Source: Branchiostoma floridae
Taxonomy: Eukaryota > Chordata > Leptocardii > Amphioxiformes > Branchiostomatidae
Reading direction: 5' to 3'
Assembly: GCF_000003815.2 (NCBI RefSeq)
Contig: NC_049997.1
Span: 16,346,817 to 16,410,816 of the forward strand
Length of the DNA stretch: 64,000 bases
Shown here: positions 46,601 to 57,308 of the stretch, piece after piece
Layout of the letters: every line of letters starts with the position of its first letter
Numbering within the stretch: the stretch's first letter is position 1
Made by a program: the position numbers and the translations under genes
Notes under the pieces: generated by a model
What the model was told of the DNA's origin: nothing
The model's database searches: none
What the model saw: the letters and a program-made list of their open reading frames with translations, nothing else

Positions 46601-49600
46601 ATTGTTGAGCTCGGAGAGCTCGTCAATGGGTTGCCTGTAGCTCGAGTGGAGCTTTTCCAGGCAATGGCCAAGACTTGGCCAATACTCGGGCGGCAACCCG
46701 ACGGTTTTAGACTCTTTTTTTCGGTCGGAGTTTGCCCGAACTCTTCGGCGTCGCGCCAGCCTCGCTCGGGTTCCCTACAATAACCGGACGATATTCCGTC
46801 CGGCATTGACAAGTTGGGTGCGCTTCGGGCGGGCGTCGTGCTACTGTCGGTGGGAGCTTGGAAGGGCTCCGGCAGAATTTTAACTGTCACCTAATCGATT
46901 TTACACCTGTGTTGAACATATGCTTTTGTTTTTGGCTTTCATCTTTAGTAGACAGTTTGGTCCGTAATATAAGATAATAAAGACTACTGTATAAAATTTT
47001 CTAAGAATGCTGCGTACCTTTAATAATGAAAGGCAATTGGACACCAAGACAGTACTTCCCATTTATTTTTTGCTATTGGTTTGGATGTGTGAGATCATAT
47101 ATTCTTCATGTATGAAGGCTTCCAGGCTGAAACTCGGACGGCCTTTGCCAGCCTTCGACCGAGGTTCGCCCGATTCCTACTTTGTCAAAATTATTGTATT
47201 ATGCTGAATCAGACTGGTCTGTTCACTTTTTGGCTCTTGTGGTAGTTTTTGGATTGGTGTATCATAACATTCCTGTTAATATTATTGTTTTCAGTGTGCC
47301 CGTCCACTCCGCTCATATCCTACATATTTTCCGCAACTCAGAAATTAAAGTTAATACAATGTTTGCTTTTTACAAGGTTAGTCAGCTCTGAATTCGTCCT
47401 TGTTCAAGATATAGTACAATCTCATTAAACAATTATAATCAGNNNNNNNNNNNNNNNNNNNNNNNNNNNNNNNNNNNNNNNNNNNNNNNNNNNNNNNNNN
47501 NNNNNNNNNNNNNNNNNNNNNNNNNNNNNNNNNNNNNNNNNNATCGCGTATCGCCCAACGCCGGTCATACTCCGGCCGAAAATGCCCATTTGGAGCTCGC
47601 TGACAAGTCGGCCGAGCTGAATTATTGATTTGTAAACGGGGCTTAATACCCGCCTCACATTATATACGATCTTCGGACGTACTTCGCGATCGCAGGAAGG
47701 TCGGTTGATTTTAAGATCTTAAGATGGTCTTGCGTATTTTTCGCCCAAAATCTGTTTCCCTCACATATAAGCGAGCCTCGTGCGATCGACGGTGAATAAA
47801 TCTATGATAATGAACCCCCCATGACCTCTTGCACGCGGACAAGGGAACACAAAACGTTCCTCAAAAAAGGCAAGAGATCAATAAATGTTGCGTATTTTGT
47901 TGTCGGAATCTTTTTAACCAATGAATGGAATACGGGGGCATAATAGAAATGACACAAGAAAGGAAATTGTGTCACAAAGCCAGCCTACATACTGCCACAG
48001 GGGCCACAATGTTAGAATTACCCTCACTTTCCCAAAAAAAAAATCAATTTTTGTAAACAATCGGAAGTCGGGTGAACGTCGCCCGACTTACGGGCGTTCG
48101 CCATCCGATTTGCGTTCGATGATTAATAACTATGTCTGTGCTCGCCTATCGGTCTTCAATCGTTAGATTGACGCAAGACTATTGACCGATACCCTTGCGA
48201 GGTACGCACGATTTGCACGCACGATCTGCGACTCGGTAACGAGCTCTGCGATCTCCGAGATCTCCTGCGACTTGTCGCTTATGTTAAGAACATGTTTCGC
48301 TGCACCGCGACCATCGTAAGATTCCTGAAAATTGCCGACGATCCCTAAAAATCGCGAGAACACCGGACGTCTTACTCACGAAAATGTCATTTAGAGCTCG
48401 TAAACTAGTCTTCCGATCGAATCGCGCCTAATGTGAGGCGGGTATAACGACACTTGAGGTGGACTGGATATGGGCCAGGAATCAATAATGGGTGTGACCA
48501 ATTCGTTTGATAGAAGAACAGGCAAGAAAATACAAATGATGATGGAGGAGGGGGGGATACGGGGGAAAATTGGTATTTTCTCAAAGTACATTAACTTAAG
48601 TTTGTTTCATAGATAATCTTAAAGATATCAAACTCACCGGCTTAGTTTCTTCGTCTCCATCACAGCGCAGCATGACAGCCAGTCCTTCCTTCCACGCGTC
48701 CTTGGTTTTCTTCTCGGCTGGTGGCTCCACCGATGACATGTCACCGGCCCTTGTGAAGCCAGCCTTGTTGTACAGACTGGCTCTCATGCTGATCAGCTGG
48801 TCAAGGGTGGTTTCTGGCTTTGAATAATTCATGACATTATTATGGGCCATCCCAACCCGTTTGGCGAGGTCATCGGGCAGGCCGCAGTAAATATGCATGT
48901 GTACACTTGCGACGTCCAGTTTTTCGGGAGTGTCACGCAGTATCTCCTGCAGCGCAATCCTGGTATGATTGCCCCCGATGACCTCGTACCTGTACCTGTC
49001 AACCCTTGTCCTGTCGTAATGTTCCGTAGTCATCTCAGGGATGTTCCCGATGAGGACAGTCGTCATCTGTCCAGATGACGCGATGAACCGTTGTTTGAGG
49101 TTCGATACGTGTTGGGGGTCCGCCGCTCTCACCAGCCGCTTCCATGCTGGCTCTACCAGTCTTTTTATTGGGATGTCGAATGCCCCTGTAAAGTGCAATA
49201 TTTGCAGCTTTAAAGCTCTGTTGCTTAACATGAACTGATCTACCAAACCTTCATACCGGTTTCACAGTTGTCAGGAACAATTCAACATATGGAATTTACA
49301 TATGGAATGTAATTCTAGCGTCCATTTCAGTAGACTTTTACATTTAATCAAGTGTTTTGGGGGAGTCATGTTAATTCGCGCCTGTCTTTGGTGTCAGTTT
49401 AAATATGGGGGTACTGTTCCATTTTAGTTTTTGATACCCGTATGTAGGCGGAGCTTATGAAGTGCTGTACATGTTCAAGGGCCCTTTATAATAGCCTTAG
49501 GCTGGTTGGGTAGCCCTTGCTGTATGTGTTACTATGCAGCCGAATAAATAAATCAAATCAAATCAAACCAAAGGGTTGTGGGAAAGCAGTCCAACCAACA

Positions 49601-52600
49601 AGGGAAGAAGAGTGAGAAATGCCGCAAATGGAGGCGCATTAACTTACCCATGTAGTGACGCTTTATAGCCGCCATAGCCTCCTCTTCTGCGGTAGTCTTC
49701 TGTGCCGTCAGGTCACCTCGCTTGTTTGTAGACTGCTGGGATGTGGAGGCCGTGACGTCACCTCGATCACTTCCCTTCTGCTGGGTAGTAGAGGGCGTGA
49801 CGCCATCTCGATCACTTCCCTTCTGCTGGGTTGTAGTGGGCGTGACGTCACCTCGATGTTTCCCCTTCTGCTGGGTTGTAGTGGGCGTGACGTCACCTCG
49901 ATCACTTCCCTTCTGCTGGGATGTAGAGGGCGTGACGTCACCTCGACCTCCTCCCTTCTGCTGGGATGTAGAGGCCGTGACGTCACCTCGACCTCCTCCC
50001 TTCTGCTGGGATGTGGAGGCCGTGACGTCACCTCGATGTTTCCCCTTCTGCTGGGTTGTAGAGGGCGTGAAGCCACCTCGATCACTTCCCTTCTGCTGGG
50101 ATGTAGAGGCCGTGACGTCACCTCGATGTTTCCCCTTCTGCTGGGTTGTAGTGGGCGTGACGTCACCTCGATGTTTCCCCATCTGCTGGGTTGTAGAGGC
50201 CGTGACGTCACTTCGATGTTTCCCCTTCTGCTGGGATGTAGAGGCCGTGACGTCGAATAGCTCCTTCCCATTCTTAGACGAAAACGCTGAAGAGGCACAG
50301 GAGTTTGGTACACGAGGTTGACACCAGCGTTTTACAAAGAAATCTATGGCATAATGATATTGTATACTTTACGATGATGTTCTTTTTGATTGTAATTTTG
50401 TACAGATTTGAGCAAGACCGACTTTCCGGACTAAGAAAACATTGTTAAAAAACTGAAAGAAAAATTAGTCTTATTTGTTACCTTAAAGGCATACTACGCA
50501 GTTTTTTGCGCTCAATTTGAAATATTCTAGAATAAGAAATATCAGATTTACTACTACTTTTTGTCACTTTTTGACACTTTTGTGTCATTATTTCACGTTT
50601 GCAACGTAAAGGATTAGCCTACAAACATTCCGATCTAGGCACCCTGTAACCTTGTGTCCCCCCAAGTTAGACCCTCCAGGTCTTGCTTGCCACCGGTAGG
50701 TCCCCCGGGGTGGGGTAATCAGTTAGCACATGCATGGCAGACTGCAGATAAAGAACACAATGGAGATCTTCTTTGGAAACACCTATATCTAATCATTCTA
50801 AAATAGCATATAATCATGAACTTATTAGTCTATTTTGTAGGATATCAACAAGCTAAGGTCATATTCCCTTCAAAACTGCAAGAAACCTTGTACAGAAAGC
50901 TAGTCTACTGTACTCAGAGGAACTGTCAACTGGCCCCCCACTGGGAAGCCAGGCTGATAAGCAAGAAACAACAACACACAGAGGCAGTAACCAGCCTGTG
51001 CCCATCTGTTTCTTGGAAGATCACAATTTTTATACATCATGCTTATGTGGTGCATTGATGTCGCAGCATCTCTCAATGAATATTGGTATGCAATGCTATA
51101 GGGTTGATTGAGCTAACAATGTAAAGAAAAAGTAGGAAAAGCTACTTTTTGTTTTGTTCAAAAATCCCGTAGTATGCCTTTAAACAAACCAACAAATGAC
51201 TGGAAGCTTGTCCCTTGCTTGTTAGTATTGCATTGTCTGGAAACCTCTAAACCGCTTTGGATCTACAAGAGTAACACAGTTACATAGTCGTGTGGCTGTC
51301 GTTGTCTAGAGACTGTTGTCTTTAGTCACGCGGTCAGGAAGTATCCCAGTACACCCGCGCGGTAGGATTCCATTGCGGTGTGTGCGTGACCGGCAGTGAC
51401 CTCTTGCGCGCAAATCTAAACTCAGCAGTAACTGGCGGGAAACGCTTCTCCACCCACTAAAAAGTCGGTCGCACGTTCGTGTCCGAGGTGGTCGCACGAT
51501 AATTTCTAAGTATATAGCTAGAAAATCCGAGAAATGGTGTTATGCAATTTATAGTTTCTACCTATTCTTCAAGAATTTGGGCCATACAACGACACCATCC
51601 GACACAAGGGGTCGTGGGCACACTGTGCTCTGCTACCTCAACCGTGTAATGTGAGGAATTAACACCAACCCGGTAAGTAAGCTGAAATTCACTTTTAATG
51701 GGCTTGATCGTTTCCTGTGGCTGACAACTAAAAGTGTAAACTACAATTTGGTATATAGAGTTCTGTGCGTTCTGTGTTTCACCTTCCATCTCTCAAGATC
51801 TACGGTGCGTGTCTGTGTTCGCGTGTGTATTTGTGTGCCCTCGTGTGTATTTGTTTGCCTATGTGGCGGGTATGAGTGAGTGCTATATATAAATCAAGGA
51901 GGTTAAAAAAACAGCCTTGATATAAATATACTATCAAAAGTCGAAGTTCCTTCCCGCGCCTGATGGCGCATAGGGCGGCGCCATCTCCATTTCAGTAGCC
52001 CTGGGCCACACAGCTTTGTGCAATCACAGCAGGGGGCCAGTCCACTGGTATTGGTGTGTGTTCAACTGCCATATATACATACTCTTTCCCGGATGCTGAG
52101 TGCTAAGCAGAGAAAGCAGCATGTACAATTTTTAGAGTCTTTGCTATGACTCGGCCGGGGATCGAACTTACGACCTACCAAATGCATATGTAACGAGCTA
52201 ACGAACAGATGTTGGCAAGGCCATGTGGGAATGTTGTGATGACGTCATCAAAACAGTACGGTGTCTGGTTTCACCGTCAGACTATGGCAAAGAAGACTAC
52301 TCTCCAAGCAGAGGTAAGGCTCCGGCTGTTTTTTTAACGTTTTTTTAGTCGTTTTTATCGGGCTTTCTATTTTGTCATTTTTTTTTGCTGTGCCGGACAC
52401 AGCAAAAAAATGACCAAAAAAGCCCGATAAAANNNNNNNNNNNNNNNNNNNNNNNNNNNNNNNNNNNNNNNNNNNNNNNNNNNNNNNNNNNNNNNNNNNN
52501 NNNNNNNNNNNNNNNNNNNNNNNNNNNNNNNNNNNNNNNNNNNNNNNNNNNNNNNNNNNNNNNNNNNNNNNNNNNNNNNNNNNNNNNNNNNNNNNNNNNN

Positions 52601-53770
52601 NNNNNNNNNNNNNNNNNNNNNNNNNNNNNNNNNNNNNNNNNNNNNNNNNNNNNNNNNNNNNNNNNNNNNNNNNNNNNNNNNNNNNNNNNNNNNNNNNNNN
52701 NNNNNNNNNNNNNNNNNNNNNNNNNNNNNNNNNNNNNNNNNNNNNNNNNNNNNNNNNNNNNNNNNNNNNNNNNNNNNNNNNNNNNNNNNNNNNNNNNNNN
52801 TAGTAGTTTCTTGGCTTCCTTACTAGGCGTGTCTTCCATATATGCCCAGAATGGGTTCTTGCTTGCCAGGTCATCCCACTTCTTGACAAACTCGGCAGCC
52901 GTCTTTAGTCCATGGAACTTCTTGCAGAAGTAGTTCTGATCCACGTAGAATTTCGCCACTACGGCGCAGAAGTCTACCCCAGGGTCACCTCCTGCCTCGA
53001 TCTATAACAAAAGATAAGGCAGTGACTCATCAATATCTAGTAAATATGGAAGTTAACCAATCCTAGATCATACATATCCTCTTACATTAATTCTATCCCT
53101 TGCCAAGTTTACTATCGACTAACCTGGATGCCATACTGTTTCCATGGCCTACAGAAGCCAATTCCTCGGCTCTAGGGTCAACATACCCCCGAGGAAATTC
53201 TACAGCAGGCCCCGCTGAGATGAGCCCGGGGTCTGGCACGCAGACTATTGTAAAGTATGCTCAGATCCACCCGTGCATGGGTCCGGTAGAGCTCTTCAAT
53301 TATACCCCCTTTCCACTAGGACGGCGCTCTCGCCGCGCTCTCTCGGCGACCTACAATTTGACACATCATTCAACGAATTGTATCGAAAATAAACGAATCT
53401 TGTTACACTTTGTGTGTTTTGTTGTCTTCTCAATCACACTTTTACGTTTTGTATGATATACCCAGTGTGAAAGCGAAGGTTTCACATATGTTATTTAGGT
53501 CGCAGTGAGAGCGCAGCACGATCGCCGTCCTAGTGGAAAGGGGGCCTTATTACCCGACAGACGGCAATTATTTAATCTCGTACTACGAATGAATAACAGT
53601 GTAATTTTGAAAATAATGAATCAACTTACATACACAATCCCCGGCTTTTTCGTCTTCGATACGTTGATGACATCTCCGCCAACATCGTCAGCTCCTGAGG
53701 CATACGCGTAAATGTCGCCTTTTCTTACTTCAAACCACCAGCGGTCTGTACAAAGCGTATTCGATCCCAT
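43309..53770 (-). CDS. multi-domain protein with ParB/sulfiredoxin-like domain (11 exons visible)
   Basis: Exons on the minus strand: 53770-53630, 53001-52801 (runs into the gap), 50286-49648, 49185-48638, 46085-45837, 45374-45129, 44918-44865, 44571-44537, 44193-44157, 43887-43849 and 43605-43309 (stop). All have AG/GT borders and all visible phases agree (0; 1-to-2 at 49648/49185; 2-to-1 at 44537/44193; otherwise 0). The start is the ATG opening the 47-codon first exon. Domains: an N-terminal unit of at least 114 residues with VDFCAVVAKFYVDQNYFCKK; twelve 15-residue repeats; a domain whose core FDIPIKRLVEP...YEVIGGNHTRIALQEIL...HIYCGLPDDLAKRVGMAHN fits the ParB/Srx fold (G-x-H-x-R-x-x-A signature); a basic/acidic coiled coil with KSEKKKNKQKMK; and a C-terminal domain with FGRVVSV and LRLVWYVPD. 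ParB-fold proteins bind nucleotide and often DNA; the role here is unknown. At least 830 residues. Confidence 0.75.
46196..46340 (+). mobile_element. SINE family C 3' fragment
   Basis: 'gtgagtggtgcaaaacatacagtcccttggccgcacctggggcaatta' then 'ggtcacctgagtggcgccgaatggcagc' matches 34716-34820. It lies in an intron of the ParB-like gene. Confidence 0.6.
46448..47644. mobile_element. 1.2-kb TIR transposon, non-autonomous, broken by a gap
   Basis: Left end AAGCCCCGTTTACAAATCAA is repeated inverted at the right end (…TTGATTTGTAAACGGGGCTT). About 40 bp inside, 'gcattttcggscggagtatgaccggcgtt' is also inverted, so the arms exceed 100 bp. Ns occupy 47444-47542. The 164-codon frame inside is in GC-rich sub-terminal repeats and is not a gene. 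Confidence 0.7.
47646..48445. mobile_element. 0.8-kb TIR transposon directly next to the previous one
   Basis: ATACCCGCCTCACATTA at 47646-47662 is the exact complement of 48429-48445. The interior has 'cgatcgcag' and 'gcgatctccgagatctc' palindromic patches and no transposase. It begins within one or two bases of the end of the 46448-47644 element. Confidence 0.75.
49360..49566 (+). mobile_element. LINE/SINE 3' end with (AAATC)n tail
   Basis: 'ctgtatgtgttactatgcagccgaataaataaatcaaatcaaatcaaa' is a typical CR1/L2-like 3' end with a short tandem tail. It lies in the intron between the repeat exon and the ParB exon, in the sense opposite to the gene. Confidence 0.5.
49740..50265 (-). repeat. coding minisatellite, 45-bp unit, 12 copies
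   Basis: The plus-strand marker CGTGACGTCA recurs every 45 bp from 49751 to 50246 (three copies altered). In the frame fixed by the flanking splice sites each unit reads DVTxSTxQQKGxxRG; RGD is formed across most unit borders. Because 45 is a multiple of three, all frames stay open on both strands. Confidence 0.88.
50483..51183. mobile_element. 701-bp element with TTAA-starting inverted ends
   Basis: TTAAAGGCATACTACG (50483-50498) and CGTAGTATGCCTTTAA (51168-51183) are exact inverted repeats. If TTAA is the target, the element is of the TTAA class. Non-coding. It lies in the intron before the repeat exon. Confidence 0.75.
51184..51949. other. intron with a GC-rich island at about 51330-51500
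   Basis: The island has many CpG but gives no frame with fitting splice phase. The 75-codon minus-strand frame at 51562-51789 lacks a pyrimidine-rich acceptor. Confidence 0.35.
51950..52205 (-). mobile_element. SINE family A, near full-length
   Basis: The minus strand reads 'gcatttggtaggtcgtaagttcgatccccggcc' (box B), 'catgctgctttctctgcttagcac', 'ccccctgctgtgattgc' and 'gtgtggcccagggctac...ggcgccgccc', the same order as at 3158. Confidence 0.7.
52298..52432. mobile_element. inverted-repeat element running into an assembly gap
   Basis: It starts with TACTCTCCAAGCAGAGGT, an end also seen at 57309 and 59446. Positions 52353-52432 form a long hairpin (TTTTATCGGGCTTT ... AAAGCCCGATAAAA around CCGG). 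The Ns begin at the last paired base. Confidence 0.65.
52433..52800. other. assembly gap (368 N)
   Basis: The gap hides the 3' end of exon 2 of the ParB-like gene, whose frame is still open at 52801, and possibly further exons. Confidence 0.99.
53300..53550. mobile_element. MITE with 22-bp perfect ends
   Basis: CCCCCTTTCCACTAGGACGG at 53305 is exactly complementary to the right end at 53523-53544, and similarity continues through 'gcgctctc.c.gcgacct'. Located in intron 1 of the ParB-like gene. A truncated relative is at 2985-3150. Confidence 0.8.
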
Positions 53771-54032
53771 GTTGGCTGGTAGGCACGTCAGTAAAGTATG
53801 TATATATTGGAAGGAAACTTTAAGCTAAATTGCAACGAGAAGACTACCCGTGCTTCTGCTTCCTGACGTGGCTTCACACGAAGTGAGTCCAATCCATATG
53901 TGTGCCTGGTATCTTGTCGAGAGGAGACACGGCTATTAAGACGAGAGATGATATCTCTTCCAGATGAGAGGAGACACGGCAAGGCGAGTTTCGTGATGGG
54001 ACAGATTATACTTTGAGATCAGGCTGGAGTTT

Positions 54033-54288
54033 GGTTAAGGCCCCCTCTCACTTGACGTGCGGCACGCTTGCGGCTTTGCTGCGTTCGGAAGATGCTCGAC
54101 GAATTTCCGAGATAAAGAACGAATTTTCTTACTTGTTGTATATTTTGTCTTCTTTTATGTTATACTTATACGTATTGCGCAATATCTGAATCATAAAAAA
54201 TCGAAGAAAACAACAAAACAGTGACGCAGTGAACGAACGCAGCAATGCCGCAAGCGTGCCGCACGTCAAGTGAGAGGGGGCCTTAACC
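54033..54288. mobile_element. MITE with 55-bp near-perfect inverted repeats
   Basis: 54033-54087 and 54234-54288 are complementary with only one or two mismatches; the outer 42 bp are exact. The ends begin GGTTAAGGCCCCC, so TTAA is again at the border. It lies between the divergent ParB-like and ubiquitin-like genes. Confidence 0.85.
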
Positions 54289-54437
54289 GGGCTAAGGCTA
54301 GTGGTGCATAGCATAGCAGGTCACAGCAGAAGCTGAGGGATTTGGGGAAAACTTTCAGCTTGCTTAGCCGAGGACGTTATATCAGAGAAAAATTATATGT
54401 GATATTATATAACGTCCTTGGCTTATCCTCTTATTAG

Positions 54438-54540
54438 TAGCCTGGAAACCATCCGATTTCTACCGGGGCTCCCTACACTCGGCGTCGCTACCCTAATCGA
54501 ATGGTACCCGCGCTATCTAGTTAGCAAACAGCGCTTTGAA
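54438..54540. mobile_element. half copy of the 59.6-kb hairpin MITE
   Basis: 'tagcctggaaaccatccgatttctaccggggctcc' matches the left arm at 59635. The right arm is diverged ('gaatggtacccgcgc'). Confidence 0.6.
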
Positions 54541-55054
54541 AATTAAGTCAGACATTAGATTGCGCTTCGGAACTTGTCACTTTTGGTTAGAGGTCAGGTC
54601 GCTTTCTCTGAAATTAAACTTAAATCTTATCAATAGGGTGAGCGATAAATAAGCTGCACAAATAGAAATGAAGGAGGACAATCGATGTTGCAGTCAATCA
54701 TTTGATACGACAACTTAGAAGGTTTGCTGTGCTCGCTCTAGATGCGCGCCAGATGCTGGCATAGATGGTCCTAGTTGCTTCGTACTTGAGAAAATGCACT
54801 TTTCTTCATTTCGTCATCAACATTTGCAACTAGAATATATTAATAAACTAGAATATATGTTGGAAATCGACACTTCAATGTGTCATGCAAATGACGCGTG
54901 AAATTCTTAGGCGCCACACATTCTAGCCCGTGCCATGTGTCCCATATGGGACGGGGCATACGAGCATTTCAAGTGCCCTTCCCTTCCCTTGAGTCCCACC
55001 TCTTTGACAGGCCCAGATTGATGTCACTTTGTTATTTTCAGTCGGAAACTCGCG

Positions 55055-56705
55055 ATGGCGTACACTCTGTCTCTTTTGTGGTTCTGTCTATGTTTGTGTA
55101 GTGCCGCTGCTTTATCCAGCCAGGTGAAGGAACATACTCTGACCACAGGAAGTAAGGCGAGTCAATGCAACAGCGTTCATCCCTCTAGGGTCACCATTCG
55201 TTTCGTTCAGTTCAGGCGGCGGGGGTTATGAGGACCAACCGCCACCAGACGACCCCGGGTTACCTCGTGGATTTTTCGTGTACGGAGAGGACATCACCGC
55301 TGCATTCTACACACTTCTCGACATCACAAGGACTATCATTCACCTAACAGACAGGTTTTGGGAGATGCTGCTTTGTACCTGGCGTTTCGTTTCTCGTTGT
55401 ATGGAAGTAGTTTTTTTCCTGACTCTACCGAGTTCCTCCCAGTACTGTACTCGGTTACGTGACGGGACGATCTTCTATGTAATTCCTCCCACTGGACCAG
55501 TTTTCCCTATCCGGCTAACAGAACTATCTGTCGAGCGCATCTATGAACAAATAGCCTATAGCACAGGGATTCCGACGACAGCGTTCAAGCTCTTCAAGAA
55601 CAGCAAAGAGGTAAGTTGTTCTCTTATGTAACGAGTACAAAAAAGAGAGTTGGATTTTGTTTCAAAACAAGTTTCAGCTTGGGACTCATTTAAATGGAAC
55701 GGCTGAGAATCTGTTCTTCTCGAGGACCACTCGGAGATACAGTTACTCGGAGAGGTGTCATGCAGGGACGGAGTTTCCGACCTAGCTCTCTCTCCCTACA
55801 TGACGCCTCCCGAACTGCTTATCCACGGTCCTCGGCAAGACCTGCCCTGACTCCCGAACACTCTCTGCCGACCCTAGCCAAGGACTGGTGGACCTTAAAA
55901 ATTACGTTGTGTGTTTAAAAAAAGCCTATTACTTATAACGTGGAGACGGCTTTAGTCAAGTAACTATACTGGTTCCCAGGTTCCAGGGCCTACACGGGTC
56001 AGTTCAGCTCTAGGGCCCCTGGAAGAAAAAATTATGTGCACATGTGTGTGTATCTGTGCATTTTGATGCTTGAGTCGTGGAACTGGCAAGTGTAGGCCCG
56101 GGCCTGTTTTCTGGCAGCTTCTCTTTCCAGTAGACATTTCAAATTACTGCCGTGCCTTCCTGAGCTATATAGTCCTCTAAGCCCTGATTTGGTTCAGTCT
56201 TTTGTAGAAATCCCGCAGATTGAATAATGAGGCTACTGTTGGTGGGGGGGGGGGCACCTTTTTTTCGCACGTTCGCGTCAGTATTCCAGTGCCCATAGAT
56301 GACTGAATCAAATCAACGTGACCTATAGGACACAAGCAGGTCCAGGCTTGAGGAAGCGCTCTGCATTTTGGGTTCAATCCCTATGTTCCGAAGGCGCTAT
56401 ACGTATGTTTTGGAGATCTCAATTACACTCGAGACAGAATATGTGTCTTGAAACAGCTGTATAATAAAAACAGTGCAATTTTGTTACAAAGTGTTTTTGC
56501 CCGCATACTTCCGTAAGCAACTTTGTTTACCGTTCAACTTTACCCTTTAGAATGTTGAACTGGTAGTAAGATTTTCGTACTTTGATTACAGGTTCGGCAT
56601 TTCTGCCAGATTGCAAACGGTGGGTCAGTTGAGATTACTATCCCGCTGCTGGGAGGAACACGGAAAAGAAAAAGGACCGATGACGTGACACCGTCGACCC
56701 GGCAT
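55055..56705 (+). CDS. ubiquitin-like domain protein, partial model
   Basis: Exons proposed: 55055-55151 (ATG, donor A|GTAAGG), 55216-55610 and 56592-56705, phases 1, 0 and 0. A possible 5' UTR exon starts at 55042 after TTATTTTCAG. The second and third exons are well supported. They encode a beta-grasp-like unit: DGTIFYVIPP, FPIRLTELSVERIYEQIAY, GIPTTAFKLFKNSKE, then GGSVEITIPLLGGTRKRKR. 'V-x-x-I-x-x-x-x-G-I-P-x-x-x-F-x-L' followed by 'L-L-G-G' is the ubiquitin pattern, here with the Gly pair internal. The first exon reads MAYTLSLLWFCLCLCSAAAL, like a signal peptide, but its join needs a 64-bp intron, so it is the weakest part. No terminal exon was identified. The ParB-like gene is divergent, 1.3 kb away. 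Confidence 0.5.
55678..56591. other. intron, no further feature
   Basis: A short run of G lies near 56243. No exon or transposon was recognised. Confidence 0.4.
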
Positions 56706-56900
56706 GTAAGTGTTTGTATCAATTTCTATCTAGAAAACCGAAGTACTTTGGCACTCAAAGTCAAACATAGCCTCGGTAGCAATATCTGAAGTAGCGTAGC
56801 GTAGCGTTTGCAAGGATTTCATTGCTAGAAACCTAACCCAAAGTCCACCAAAAACAGTAGTATGTCTCCAGTTACCGACCCGACCCACCCCCTACGGCAT

Positions 56901-57041
56901 AGCCTGGTATCCAGACGTATCAGTAGTAATTGTCTCCCGAGACGAAAGGAGCCGAAAAGAGACTCCCAGCATAAATGCTTTTCACTGATAGAGCTATAAT
57001 ACATGAAGAGCTATAATACATGTACGTCTGGATGCCAGGCT
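56901..57041. mobile_element. 141-bp MITE with 19-bp ends
   Basis: AGCCTGGTATCCAGACGTA (56901-56919) pairs with TACGTCTGGATGCCAGGCT (57023-57041) with one mismatch. The interior contains a duplicated 'agagctataatacatg'. Confidence 0.75.
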
Positions 57042-57308
57042 TCCCGGCCGGCCCCGGTTTGCTCCGTGTCAGACATGTTCTTCTCCACAGTTCACCATAA
57101 ATATGTTTATTCGGACAAGTACGATACTCGTGTCTGCTTTGAAAAATTGAAGCTGTTCAAAGTGACGAGTAACGTTTCATGTCGTCACCCGAACTTTACC
57201 GATTGTGTAAACCGTCTGGCGACTTGTCTGTCCCTGTAACCAAGGAGTATTCATAGACTTCATTAGAGACCATTGACACAACTGAAGGAGTCAACAAACA
57301 AAAAACAC

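Noticed and set aside
46396..46890. 164-codon minus-strand frame
   Set aside because: Lies in GC-rich sub-terminal sequence of a TIR transposon; no family motif.
49655..50321. About 200-codon open frames on both strands
   Set aside because: All result from the 45-bp repeat; only the minus-strand frame linked by splice sites is supported.
51306..51789. Extra exons of the ParB-like gene
   Set aside because: No acceptor with a pyrimidine tract and no matching phase.
52248..52959. Frames of 180-213 codons across the gap
   Set aside because: Most residues are N; only the minus-strand exon 53001-52801 is supported by splice sites.
53100..53456. 118-codon plus-strand frame
   Set aside because: Half of it is MITE sequence, and the strand is opposite to the supported gene.
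57078..57239. Terminal exon of the ubiquitin-like gene after CTTCTCCACAG
   Set aside because: The longer frame does not fit phase 0; the phase-0 frame is only about 19 codons. Left open.
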